From RUG14223 sp051881075 (GTDB lineage: Bacteria; Bacillota; Clostridia; Oscillospirales; Acutalibacteraceae), in assembly GCA_051881075.1 (NCBI GenBank), contig JBJEPE010000069.1, positions 1-45,625 on the forward strand: DNA of 45,625 nucleotides, given 5' to 3'. The translations under genes and the position numbers were made by a program. The notes below the pieces were generated by a model, which worked only from the letters and a program-made list of their open reading frames with translations, searched no databases and was not told where the DNA came from. This document shows positions 10,401 to 25,400 of the stretch, piece by piece (the stretch's first letter is position 1; every line of letters begins with the position of its first letter).

Positions 10401-13400
10401 TAATACGGTTGCTACAGGCTGTACACAGTATGTAAGACCTTATACAAGTGATTTCAAAATCGAGTTTAAGGCTATGTACCCCGACAGACTTAACAACGAC
10501 ACAACCCTTAACAACGGCGAGTATCTTACATTTAACCATAAGGAAGGTTATACCTACGGTTATGACGGATATTACGTTGACAGAACATACGACAACTTTA
10601 TGGATGATATATGGGATGAAACCTCTACCCCAACCTTTGGTAAGGAATTTAACTCTTACCCATCATATCAGAAGTATTGCTATCTGCAGACAGTATTCAC
10701 ATCAAGTGACCCAAATGCAGATATAAGCCATTATGTAAACTTCAGTACAGGTAAGCCTAATATGACGAATACAGCAAGAGGCATTGCAGTTAATGACTCT
10801 TACTTTGTACGTAACTATGTGTCTACAATGACATATACTATGCAAAGATACTACAACACAAGTGATATGTATTACTTTGCATATGATAAGGATTCTACCG
10901 ATAGAAGTGACAACACAAAGATAAGTAACAACGTGACATATGTAAGCCCTAATAATCTTACCCATTATGACTACGTTGACTACATACTTACAGTTACTGT
11001 TCCTAGCGGTGCGGAGCTTCCTATGGAGCATACGGATATGTACTTTATCGCACCTGTCGGACAGCGTATAGTCGAGTGGGAAATTGCAAACTCCGTTCCC
11101 TGGCAGAGCGGTGACGGAACTAAGATAAACGACGACGGTAAGCATATTACGTCTTATATAACAAAAGACGGTGTTACGGCTACTTTCGGCAAATCATCAT
11201 TTACAGACTCAGCTATAACAGCTATAAAAGATAAGTTCTATTTGTATGTTGACGGTGATAAAACTACAGACTCAAATACAAATGTAACTACATACAACGA
11301 TACTGCTTATAGATACGCTGCATTTTCTTTGGGCGACGGCACTAAGAACCTTGCCGATGCTACAGCTGCAGGCACTACATATAAGGATCTTACAAAGTCT
11401 TATGACGGTAGAACATACGATCAGATTTTACCGGGCGAGAGTATTGCGATAAGAATCAGGACACAGGTAGTACCCGGTAATACCGAGTATGTTAACAGCA
11501 GTCTGATTACAGCTACCGGCTATGTTCAGACTATGCCAAAGCACGAGTATCCTCAGTATAGCTTAACTAACGGCAGCACGCCTCCAACGGCTCAGCTTGA
11601 AAATCACGCGGATTATAACACGGACTATACCTCTGCTTCTTATGAGCAAGTAACCGGAAATGCCATGTATCAAGAGATCGTTAAGAAGATACCGAATAAC
11701 GACCTTAAGAACAGACCGCTAAACGGTAATAACGGTTATAGATCTATAAGAGTAACAGCGTATAATACAATAAGACATCAGCAGGTCACAAACCAGAGCG
11801 TAACCTACAGATTTGATGACGATAAGGAACGCTATGACGAGCGTCCGGCAAAAGTAACGGCCACAAATATCTGGAATGAAACAGGACATTTGCTTGACAC
11901 AATGACTGAAACCATATCATTCCTTGATGATAATAAGAAGAGAGGATTCTCTCTTACTAAGAGATTCTATCCTTACTTTAACCACTCTAATGTAACAATA
12001 GGCGGAGAGGTTGGTTCAGATAACGTAAGAGATACCGTAACTGACGTACCTCTGCTTTCTAAGGTTAAGGTAGAGTACCTGCTTGACGACGATAAGTCCA
12101 AGCTCGGTAATCTTATAACAGGTACACTTGCATCAGGCAGTAACAGTAGAGTTTATGACGGTATATCAGACGGTTCAAGTAACTGGGTTTACGGCGGTAC
12201 GTTCTACTACGGAACATATACAGACGTAGACGGTAATACTCAGACAGGCTACTATTACCTTGATGAAACACAGGCAGGCGACCCTGACTTAACGGGTGAC
12301 GACCTTACACGAATCAAGAGCGAAACCTTCTTACGTAAGGTTGCACAGGTAAGATGGACTTACTACGATGTACAGGGCTTTGACAACACAAGTGTTTACA
12401 CGGGCTCAAACTTCAGTGCAAGCAGCAGTAAGCAAAAGGTATTACTTACATCGGCAGAGTACGGTAATGTACTTACATTTACCGGTGTTGGCAGATACGA
12501 AAACACACGTACTTCTACCGGCGCACTCAACGATACATATACCGCATATGTAACATTGCATCAGTCAATGCTTCATGTACACTCAGAGTACACCTCTGTA
12601 GTGGATGCAAACGGCGATGAAATATCAAAAGAGCTGTTTGAAAAGAATGTTGTAATGAATACGATTACCGGTACTACTCATGTAGTATGGAGAGATAAAG
12701 CGGTAGTAACCGTACATACTCAGGTATTTGATACCGAGGGACAGGCATCGGCTACATATAACGCTAATGCAGAGCAAAAGACAAGCTACCGTCCCGGAGA
12801 TTCAATGTATCAGAGAATGATGGTATTCAATAGGTACAATGAGATTTCAGGCGGAGCACAGTCCTCAACTCAGGGTGCAATTTATAATCCGGTATTCTAT
12901 GATAAGTTGCCTGAATACCTGAGCAATGAGGTATACACTAAGTATATTGACGATAAGAACAGCGTATCTTCCTCTGATATAGAGTTCAGATGGACTCATA
13001 CATCAAGAGACGGCAATACTGTAACCGCAGTTTACTCAAGTCTTGCGGAATTAAGAGCAGCAGGCTACGAGCTTGAAATCACTCTTGAGAAAAAGGACAG
13101 CGAAGAGTATGACTACGGCGGAGCAATAATATATACAGACGGTTATAATAATGTAAACGACTGCTCCAAGAAGTTTAACGATTGGAAGCCGGCAAGCGAT
13201 AAGTCCAATGTATATAAAATAAGCTACAATATCTATAAGCTTGCTATAGTAGATGCGGGCGGTAACGAGGTAGTAATGCCTGTAGGCGACAGAATAGAGA
13301 TATGGTACAGAACAAGCGCCAGACTTGAAAATCTGCCTATCGTATATACGGCATCTACTTATGAAAATGATACAGCAAGCTCTACAAACCAAAACGTAGT

Positions 13401-16400
13401 ACAGGCTGTTCACCCGGCATACTTCCCGAGAATAGGTGAATATTATACATATTCTAACTATTACTATTACTATACGGCCTACAATCATTACGGTCAGGCT
13501 TACCCAATGGGTGAAGGCTTTACCGGTAGCGGTAATGCTAACGGTTCAGATGTAAATGCCGTAAATAAAGTAAATGCCATTAATAACAGCGGAATAGTAA
13601 TGGATATGAATTTACTTATCCATGATATAGGCTTTACCTCAATGCTTAAAATCAACGAAAAGACTAACATAGCACAGGTAGAGCTATGGGAGCTTCACGA
13701 CCATTCATACAGCTTTGTACCGGGCAGTGCTACACAAAATACACAGTCCGGCGGTGCTTATGGTCAATCCATTCATCTTGCTGCAATAAGCGGTAACAAT
13801 AATGTACTGTTTGACCTTGATATGGCTACCGCAAATAATATGCAGGCAGTACAGTATGAAGCTGATGATATAGGAACAAACGGTATAAGAACTAACCTGC
13901 CGACACACACCAGATATACAACAAGGGGTACTAATGTAAATAACTACAGCAAGTCAGGCAATGCGACTTATGAGCGTGACTGGGCTGAGTATATTACAAA
14001 CAACAGAACCAGCATAGGCGATATATGGAATAAGGGTTCCGGCAATAAGTATGAGGATGACGCAACATATAAGTCCAAGTCCTCACCTATTGTTTGGTCA
14101 GAAACAAGATTACATCTTAACACCGCATGGCTTACGGGTGCAGTAGGCATCGAGAGCTTAAGCGGTAATGTTGAGTACCAGGCAACAAGCGGCGATAAGA
14201 CCGCACAGGCTGTAAATCCAAAGTATAATTACGTTGTACGTAGTTACTCTGATAGTAATAAAATATGGATCGGTGATTATTATAATTGGGAAGAGAATAT
14301 AAACGATACCCTCGATGACAATTCGGTAACTTCACTAGAGTATGACGAGATATTCAACATCAACCTTTCTTCCTACAACTACGGTGACTGGGATCTTGAC
14401 GGTACAGTATTTACCTATACATTTGCTAACGGTATGGAGCCTGTATTTGACGAGGACGGCAATGTTCTTGTCAATTACATCAAGGTAGGCGGTACGGTAA
14501 TTACCGATAAGAACCTGTTTGATGTGGAGCTTATACAAACACCGGATACTCCTATAGATGATGTTAAGTATCTTGCTCCTAAGGCAGACCAAGACCCAAG
14601 CATTAACAGCAGTACAAGAACAGGCACAAGCGGTAGCCTTACAGATATAGAAAGCTATACGGCAAATAACTATTATCCTGCTGATGAATGTATCCCATGG
14701 GTTGTTAAGATAACAATAAAATCAACTCTCGGTAAGTGGTTCAACAGAGGATCTAATAAAAACTACTATCAAGAAGTACAGCTTGTAGGTCACGTTGCAG
14801 AGTCGCTTGAAACTGAAAACAGAACCGTACAGGCTATGTACTATGACAGACTTATAACAGAGCCATATGTAGCAGCAGGTTCACAGAACCACTACTACTA
14901 TCAGATCTATGACTATGATCACTTTGACGGCTCATCGCTTAATATGCCTAACAATCAAAGAGGCAATGCGTCGGGAATGAGCGGAAACGGACTTCTTGCA
15001 ATGGATTACGTTTGGAACCCGACAAACTACAATACGTATCCGAATATTATGTATCAGCAGTATTGGAAAGACGGTACTACATTGTATTACTCAGGTATGT
15101 CACCTAATACACCGTATATAAACGGTTATAACGTACACAGTGATGAAATTAATACTACTGAGCATATTGAGGTTACTAATACAAAATCATCTGATAAAGC
15201 AATATCGATGGGTAACCTTACATCAAGTTATTACGCTAATGGAACTAATGAATCTTCAGCAACTATCAATGTTGAATATCATTATGCTGATGGATATACA
15301 TATAACCTAAGTAGCAATGTAGGTGATATTTACAATATTTATGCTTACGATGACCATACACGTGCCGCCGCAACAGGTGCAAGGGCAACTGAAAGACTTC
15401 CGGTAATACGTAACTGGACTACTATAGCAGGTGTTAATTCAAACGGACTGCCTGCTAACGAATACGGTACTAACATATCTGATTATTATCTTGACTCAGA
15501 GGGTGAGATAAATTACGTAACCGTACACGTTGAGAATAAATATTGGTGGAATAACTGCTATCACAACTACGAAACAGACGGTGGACAAAGAGGCACCTAC
15601 TTCTCCCCTGTTATGACTGTTATTTTGCCGGAGGAAGTTGTTCCTATAGGCGTTCCTAAGGATGATTTAAACGGTAAAAAGTCACGCTTTGATAAGAATA
15701 ACGCCAACAATGCCAAGAAGTACGTTGAACTTTATGTAAGTAAGGTGGACTGGGCTACAGGCACAAGTACAAGCGTAGCTGACCTTACCTTAAACGGTCA
15801 GGATCAGACAGCTAATCCTTCTAAGGGTAAATATACGGCAACCTGTATGTATGACAGCAGTATCAACAGATATGTTGTTAAGATTGTATCTGAAGATTAT
15901 ACCGCACTCAACTCAGGCAACGGCGTATATCTAAACCGAGAGCAGATAGCAAATCACAGAGCCGCTGCAACTGCTATCAACAGCGATGAGCTTTACAACT
16001 TCAGCTTTAAGATAATGACAAGCTCAGAGCCGGACAAGACTGTTACCAGCTTGGCAACCGGTGAAGAATACCGTGAAGAGGCACTTTGTAAAGCATATGA
16101 GAGCATAAGAACATACGTATCAAGTCTTATGGATGACTTTAAGTTCCTTGTTGATGAGGATATAGACGGTAATCCGTACACTGTACTCTCAAAAACCAAC
16201 GACAATGTACGTAAGGATAGCATAGGACGGTTAAATTTCTCAGTTAATAACGGTTCCGGTGAAAGATTGCCATATGAAGGAATGTATGTTTACGATGAAA
16301 ATTCAGAAAACAGTATAGCGGCTAATGATAAGGGTAAGGACAATGCGTACTTATTTAATATAGAAGACATCTGTAAGGATAAGGGTCTGCCGTATTATAA

Positions 16401-19400
16401 GAGTGACAAGCTTCTTACACCTAAGGGCTTAAACGCTGACGGTAATCTGAAAGAAGCGTCTAATGACTTTAACTACAACAATAAAACCACCCACGATGTC
16501 GATTGTTTCGGCGAAGACAGACTTAATGATATGGGTGTTGCCAGCACACTTGTTGTAGCTTTATCACAGGCAAGATTAAGAAACAATACTTATGTAACAA
16601 CAAACAGCAATACCAGCGTTAATGCCATAGATACTGTAAACATAGATTACAGGACATCAGGCAATTCAGGTGCAAAAAATCTTAAATATGTAAGCGTAAA
16701 CAAAGCAGATACCAACAACATGACGTGGGTTGACCCTCTTATGGACGGTAATACTGAAACAGACGCAACATATCCGCATCTATACACAGACGGTAAGTTT
16801 GATTACAGTGATGTACTCTGGTACAATGTTCTTATTGAAAATACAACAGAAAGTACATCTTATCCTTACCTGTATGACAGTGCTATACATCATGCTAAGT
16901 TTGTAGTAACATATGAGCTTCCACGCTTAGTAACCTTCTGGGATGTTGATAATATCGAAGAAGATGTCCTTCTTGAGTACTACAACGCTAAGGACGGTAA
17001 GATGTACGAGTGTACCGTTAAAGAGTGGATAGAGTTAGGCGGCGGCTTTGAGATAGTTAAAAATCTCAATGATCATGAAGGTGTTAATAAAGACGGAACG
17101 TATGTTTATACAACAAACGATAATCCTCCGTCAGAAAAGCTTGTTATAGAACTTTCAACACCAAAGGATACGCTGTTTGACAGCGAAGATGATAGCAGCT
17201 TTGTAGCAGGCCATAAGCCGGCAGGCTACTTCAAGTCAGGCAGCCGACTTACGGTTAAGCTTAAAACAAGAATTAACAATACTGATGTAAGAGAGGTTAA
17301 TTGGGAACAGTACTACTGCAAATCGTATGTAACGATTGATAAATCAGACGGTGCGTTTGCAGTAATAGCTGACGGCGAGCACGCAGGTAAGTTTGCCAGA
17401 GAGTTACGCAGTGCAGAAGGAGAGCATTATTATAATAACGGTTCTAAGATGTATATGCTGACTGACCCTGACGGACTTACAATGTACAAGGATGATCTCT
17501 CATACTACGGTTACGAGTTCAGATTCTCTGAGCAGAGCAGTAACAGAATTGCATGGGTAAATTCCGTTAAGGATGATAGCGACAAGGATGTAGATTATAA
17601 CCTTGACGGTGACTTTGATGATGTTTATACAACATCCAACTCACGTTATATTCAGGTTAAGTCGACAAGCACCGTTGTAAGAATTGATACTTTAGAGCCT
17701 TCACTCCTTGTTAGTGACCCTGACTCTATAAGAGTTATGACTAAGGATCCGACATTTAAGGGATCTGATGAAATTGACATATTTGTAGACCAGGCAGTAA
17801 ACATAGGATCATCAGTCAATGAATTTATAGTAAACTATGAAATTCCTTACTGGGGACAAATGAAGGCAATCAAGGATCAGCAGGAAATCGGTGTAGGCGA
17901 TGAAAATCAGCCGATTATTCACTTTGTTTCTACAGGCTCATGGGCATTGCCTGATTACAGAGCACTTGCTGATGACTACATAACATACGAAGAATTACCG
18001 CGTGCAATCAGAACAAAATTCGAAGAGAGATATTACTTCCGTTATATTTCTACAAGTATGCAGGAGCATTATAAGAAGTACTTCAGATTCTATTTGCTTA
18101 CTGATGAATTACAGCAAGCTTATGAAAGAAGATTTAATTTCACTTCACTTACAGAAGAACAAAAAAATACTTACAGACAATATTACAGCTACTACACCTC
18201 AACTAAAGAGATGCAGGATTATTATAAGGCATATCACAATATACTTTCTAAGCATTTAAAGGTATATCCGTATGTGTTACTGGCAAGTAATCCTTGGAGC
18301 GAAAATTACCAGCGTATGGAAGGTTCTAAGAAGGACGGCGCATATCTGGGCAATATCAATGCTGACAGTGACGGTAATGCTATCGCAGGTAAAGAGCTTG
18401 GTTGGGTTAGAGTAGGCGATGCAAAGGGTTATGGTATTGATGAGAATCAGTTGCTCGTCATAAATGCCGATGATAACAATGACGGCAAATATGATATTCT
18501 TGACGATACAATCTTTGAGAATATAAGCGGCTTTAATCCTACAATGCAGATATTGCAGATAAACTGGGTAATTAAAGCAGAGGCATTTACTCTTACAGAT
18601 GAAGAAAAAGCGGCATTAAGCGCAGTAAGCGTAAAGAACATTAACGTATCCTCTAAAGACACAATAGAAAAGATATCTCTTGGCACTGATATGTACGGTG
18701 AAGAAATTTTTGAAACTATTGTACATACTGACACAACAATGACAGTAAACGAAGATACCGTTAAGCTTGACGAATCGAACGGTTCATTTGTAAACTACCT
18801 TGATATGCTCTCTAACAGAGCAGCAGAGATAGGAACTGCAAAATGGAGCTTCAGCAGCACTCAGGCACCTGAATACTTCCCTGTTCCTATAGGCTTCCGT
18901 CTTAATGTAGACGCTGACTTCTACCATGACGGAATACAGGAAATGAATGAGTATGATGAACATAAGTATCATACCAATGCCGGTATTCATAAATACCCAT
19001 TGTCTGATTATGTTGATGAAACATTGGGTAAGAGTAACGGCGTAGTGCAAAACGGTATAAGAATTGTTATGACAAGTTCTCCTGTAAATAATGACCTTTC
19101 ATATGCAATGCACAGCAACCATTTTGCTACTATTTATACCAAGTACGATGACTATAAGTATACTCTTACTTCAAATATGAGCCGCGCAGGCTTCTTTGTA
19201 GACCCTGAGGTGCCTTACTTAGGTATTGATATCGATGAGTACTACTTCAGCGGTAATCAATACACTAAATTTGAGTGGAGAAATAATATCAGTTCCATTA
19301 ATACTGATAACAGTACAATGGTTAAGTATAAGATAACCTACAAGAATCTCTCATCTGAAATGTTGAATACTGTAAGGTATAAAAACACATTGGCAAGTGA

Positions 19401-22400
19401 GGATAAGGTTACCGACCCGAACATAGTTGTTGCACTTCCTTATCTTGAAACTATGCAGGACGGTAAATTCCAACAGGTAGAATTCTATAAGAAGAATGAA
19501 GACGGAACATATGCACGTGATGAAAACGGCTACCTTATCCGTGATGACAGTATAGAAGTAAATCAGGGATATAAGACGGTAGCTAAAAAGAAAGTAATAA
19601 ACGGTGTAGAGTCTGCCGGATCAGCAGAGTCGGACTTTGAATATCTGGCTTATAACAGTGACAGTATTACTCCTCAATGGAACTGGCATATTGAAAACGA
19701 ATACGGCGAGTATGTTGAGATGGGTGAAGACGAATTAGCTGTTAAGGCATATATAACTCAGGTAATGACCGGTGAGGACTATGACCCCGACAAGGACTAT
19801 GATATAGCAACAAATACCGATGCAAAGTATGAGCCGTATATTGAGCATAGTGTTGCCCATAACGTAGACAGTCCTACATTTGATTATAAACCTATAAACA
19901 ATACGGTTTATAACAGAAAGCTTATCAACTATGAGTTCTCAGGCATTCTGCAACCGGGCTACAGAATAGTAATAGAGCTTATGTGTCCTGTTGAAGAAAC
20001 AAATACAAGCATTATGCTTACCGAGCTTCTACAGGCCAAGGCATACGGCTTTAAGAAGGGTAGCTTCAATGCGTTTATTCCTGATGTAAACGGCGGTGCC
20101 ACAAGAACAGTAGCCTATGAGGTTGATAGCCGTAACGTAAATAACAACAGCTTTGAGGACATGGCAATCACAATCACTTCCGATACTCTCGGATTTGAAA
20201 CAAACACTACCATGAACCTTGAAAAGGATACCAAAACAGATGTTGAAACCAGAACTGACAACATTCCTACAAAGCTTCCTGAAGGCAGTAAGCTTTCGTA
20301 CAACTGTACTATTGAAAACGGTTCAAACTCAACAAATATTACGTCTAACTTCCTGTATCCGTATATACTCGACTACTTACCGTATTACGGTGACTACTAT
20401 GTATATAAGAATACGATTTCCGGCGTACCGGATTCAAGGTTCTCGCAATGGTCAGGAATACTTGATGTCGACTCAATAGAAGTAATACGAAACGAGCCGC
20501 AGTACGAGGAAGGTACCCGCAATATAATAAGTGTTGATAAGATAAAAATGTATAATGCTGACTTTGAAGAAACAAAGAAGGCGATTGAAAATAATACTCT
20601 TGATCCTATTAACGCATATGAATTATGGGTAGGTCCTATAACAAGAGAGGTAAGTACGGTTGACGGCCAATCGGTTTATAAGTTTAAGGTTAATAAAACT
20701 ATTGAAACAAGACCGACACAAAGAAATGACGTTGTATTGACTGATAAGGATGGCAATATAGTATATGATGACTTTGGCAATCCGAAGACAACAACGGTTG
20801 AAACATCAGAAGACGTAATCGTTCCTGTTTTGCCGGGAATTGATATAACCGATAATCTTACAAAGCTACAGAGTATGTATGAGCACGGTTATAGGGAAAC
20901 AGCAGAGCAAAAGGCCGATACCGGTAATGTTTATAAGGGCGATTACTTTGTAAAACTCAGCGATATTCTTTATCATCATACACACAAGACCCTGAGCGAC
21001 GGTAAGAGTAACCCAAGCTATATTGATGACGAAGAGTACGAAGAGCTTATTGAAGGCATAGGCGCAATATTTATGCAGGTTAGCGAGAAATATACAATGC
21101 AAAAGGGCATAACCTTTGAGCTTAAGTATGATCTTGATACACCTCTTAATGTACCTAAGCATATTGGAGAAATCGACGCAATGGTACTCAACCCGCATAC
21201 GGGTGAGCTTGAATTTGACGCTCAGAAATATACTAGAGAGGCCCAGCCTTATACAGCATGGAACTCATTCCTCTGTAAGTGGGCATCATATGACGGACAG
21301 TCAAATTCTACACGTAATGAGTCCTTTAAGGCCGGTGCATATACATATGCTCCGTCAGATAAGGCTTATATAGGAAGCTATGTATGGGTAGATTACAACT
21401 ACGATCAGGATTATATGAGCGAGGCTGAATATACCCACGGAGAAAATAGAAGATATTTGATCCAAACCGAAAAGAATCCGCTTGATATCAACGACGCTGA
21501 GCTGGATGCAAAGTATAAGGCTGATATTAACGGTGACGGCGTAATTAACAGAGAAGATGATCCGGGTGTAAACGGCGTATTGGTTGAGCTTCTGTCTGAG
21601 AACGGACATAATATCAACAGCGAAGGTCAGGCAATTATACCGGATATTCAACCTGAGGATTCCGGCGGAGTTACACGTTGGACCGTTATTGACGATGCAA
21701 CGGGCAAGCCAATGGAGTCAGGATCGATCTTTGGCAAATACACAACAACATTTAACGGACCTATAACATATACAACAAAAACTGACTATTACGGTAACAA
21801 GGGTTATTATATGTTTGCGAACCTTACACCGAATCAGAAGTATATGTTGAGATTTACATTCCCGGATCAGTACAGCAACTATTCCGTAACAACAACCACA
21901 CTCGGTGAAAATTACGGCGACCGTACAGGCGATGAAAATATCAAAGCTTATGAAAAAGAGCTTGAAAACACAGCGTGTACAATCAATAAGAAGATACTTG
22001 ATCCAAAGACAGGCGTTGAAACAATAGTAACCGAAACGACCACATACGGCAAAAATTCATACGATATAGCCGTCTACAGACAAGGTAAGTTAGTATATAC
22101 AGGATTAAGCGATGCCGAATACAAAAATATGGTAGAAAACAGCAATAAGCTTACAACCTCTATAGAAACCTCTACCCCATCGGCTGAACACCCAAGCGGA
22201 CTTTTGGTTGTTCAAACGGTAGACTGCATTATACCTATGCCGCTTGTAACAGATACAACTACGGTTGTAGGTAAGGACGGCGATTTTGAGCTTACTAAGC
22301 ATGATATCTATGATTACCGTATGACATCTATTAATTTAGGCGTTTCAAGAGGACATATCTACTCAGGTGTTGCATGGCTTGACGAAAGTAACAGAGACGG

Positions 22401-25400
22401 CCAGCTCTACAGTGACGGTATCCGTCAGGAAAATGAGCAGCTTCTCAAGAATATCATGGTAGCAGCATACGAGGTAGATAAGGACGGTAACATTTCAGAT
22501 ACCGTTGCACTTGACGGTGATAGTGTACCTTGCATAAGCGTTACCGATGAAAACGGTGTATATACAGTTAGATTGCAGGCAGACAGGCGTTATGTTCTTA
22601 AAGCAGTAGATCTAAACGACGGAACTGCCGAAGGCGGCTCCAGAGTAGTAAAGAATGCTGTAACAGGAGAGCTTGAAACGGTTATTCTTAAGCCTACACC
22701 GATGATCTATTCCAACAGCCCGGTTAAGTATGAATATGATAACGACCTTATCAAGTCATTACAGGGCTTCAGAACAAGACCGTTTACAGTAGAGGTTCCA
22801 AAGGACGGTACCGGCAATACTATCTATGACGGAGATATTCTGGATGATGACGGAAATCTTCTGGAGAGAGCCGAGGCGGCAGGTCTTAAGGGACAAAGCT
22901 TCATGACAAACAATACCATAAGTCTCGGATTTGTCGACGGCAGCCGCGGATTCTTAGGCCAGTGGCTATGGGAAGATGAGGACTACGACGGTATTAAGGA
23001 CAATGAAGAGCAAGGTATGGAGGGTGTTGCAATAACACTTGAGCAGTACTACTATTACTACACCGATAAGGACGATCCGTCAACATATGAGTGGAGAAGA
23101 CTCACCGATGAAAACGGTGTTCCTGTTGACAGATATGTTTCTACTAACGAAGCAGGTGTTTACCTGTTCCAGAATGTTAAGTCATTCATAACTGTTAATA
23201 ACATCGACTATCTTGCAGGCTACAGAATTTGCCTTGAGGATAGAAACGATATACAGATACTTGAGGATGGCGCTTTAAATACTTATGACAATACGGCTAT
23301 TCTCGACAAATACGCATTAACTAAGTTTAAGGTTAATAACTTTGAGGATGATACGCTTACTAAACTGTCAGATCAGTCAACGGTAAACAGCGATATGCTT
23401 ATGACTCCTGTTGTATTTGACAATGATAATAACAAGACATTAATAGGAGCGGTAACACCTTCCGAAGTTGAAAACCCAACAGGCAATAAGTATTACATAG
23501 TAGGCGACGATTACTGGCTTGATATAGAAACCCCTGATGAAGACGGTAATCCGACGGAAAAGAAAAACTATGTAATAGGCGCAACGGAAAATACCGCTGA
23601 GCGCAACAGCAATATAACGGTACACAGACTTGATCAATTTGATATTGACAACGAGACATACACAGAAGAACAACTTAAATTCATAATCATAGCCGGTGAG
23701 CTTGATGATCCTGCAAATGCAATAGCACCAACTTCACTACGCTTTAATTATGACCCGACCACAGATACAACAACATACTACGATACCGCAGATGCACAAC
23801 GTTTGCTCGACTTCAGCATAGGTCTTAAGAAGATTGAGTATTCAACTATCAGCGGTTATGTATGGGATGATCGCAGCAGTGCTACAAGTAAATATCAGTA
23901 TGACGGTATTTATCAGACAGACGAAGAGAACGGTGTTGTCGGTGCCGATGTAATGCTTGAGGCATATTACCTATCTGAGGATTCAGACGGTAATTACAAG
24001 TATAACCGTTGGACTGCCGGCGATATAACAACAAAGACACTCAAGGCTTATGAGCCACAGGATTCCGATCCGGCCGACATCTATGCTTATGCAAGCGGTT
24101 ACTATATCTTTGAGAATGTTCCTACATACTTTACCGTAGTAACCGATAGGATAGACCTTGGCAGAAAGCTTGCGTACTACAGAATCAAGCTTACCGGTCT
24201 GCCAAGTGATTACAACGGATATGCAGTAACAAGATTCAATCAGGGCGGAAAGGGATACCTAAACAGCACTCTCATCGCATACAATGAGGATGTTCCTGAG
24301 ATTGCACCTCATCACTGTGAGGTACGTGAACCGACTATATATAATGACTGGGCTGAGGAATTACTTAAGTATGACTATTCGGATTCATTATTCTATAGCG
24401 CAAGCAAGGGCAATGCAAACAATCAGGCACAGTACTACATGACTACATGGGAGAACGGCGACTACTTCATCACAGCGGCACAGAGTGAGGAAACATACTT
24501 TGAACCTTATATCCTCTATGACGCAGAGCCTATCAGAAGAGATGATGTATTTGGTAACAAGGCTTATTGCAATGCTTATGATTACTTAAGAGCAGTTAAT
24601 TATACGGTTGAGGACGGCAACGGTATTAACGGCGGTATCCTCAAGCCACAGCTCGGTTCAATCAGCGGCTTCGCATGGGTTGATGAAACAGCCGCAGGTG
24701 ACAACACAACAAACTATAACGGTATTTACGATAAGGACGTACTCGTAGGCTCACAAAGGATAACGGAGGCTCCGTACAAGCAGCTTACTATCCTGTTGCA
24801 AGAATATTACTTTGATGACGTTGCACAGCAGTGGAAGCTTAGCAACCGCAACGGCAGAACGGTAAAGGAAGGCACAAAGGATGTTGTTTATGAGAATGAC
24901 GGCTTAAAGTATGCCGAAAAGAGATTAACAGCAACAGACGGTACCTACAGCTTTGACAATCTACCTACATTCATAACCGTAACGGAAGAGATAAACGGTG
25001 AGACCGTAACTCATAACTGCCTTGCAGGCTATCAGGTATATCTTGCAAGCATACCAAGCGGCTATGTACTTACTAAGTACTGGGTAAATAACACAGACGA
25101 ACACGTAAGTAAGGGTTACATTGACGAAAACGAGCAGGTAACAAATATTCCTCTTACAGTTTCAAGAATTAACCGCGCAGACAGCAACACTTACAATAAC
25201 GACAACGAAATGATCATTATTGCTAAGGTGGCTGAACAGGGCACAAACAGCGGTTCAAATCTTGCAAACGTAAATCCAAGAGCAAATGATACATACGCAG
25301 GCCTTGATTATAACCACTATTACACCAAGAAAGTAATGGTTAAGACAATAGACGGATTAGGCTCAGCAGATGATCCTATCTACTATGATATTTTAAATGC

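Noticed and set aside
21523..21558. Cellulosomal dockerin
   Set aside because: There is only one calcium loop, no second loop at the usual distance, and no hydrolase domain in the protein.
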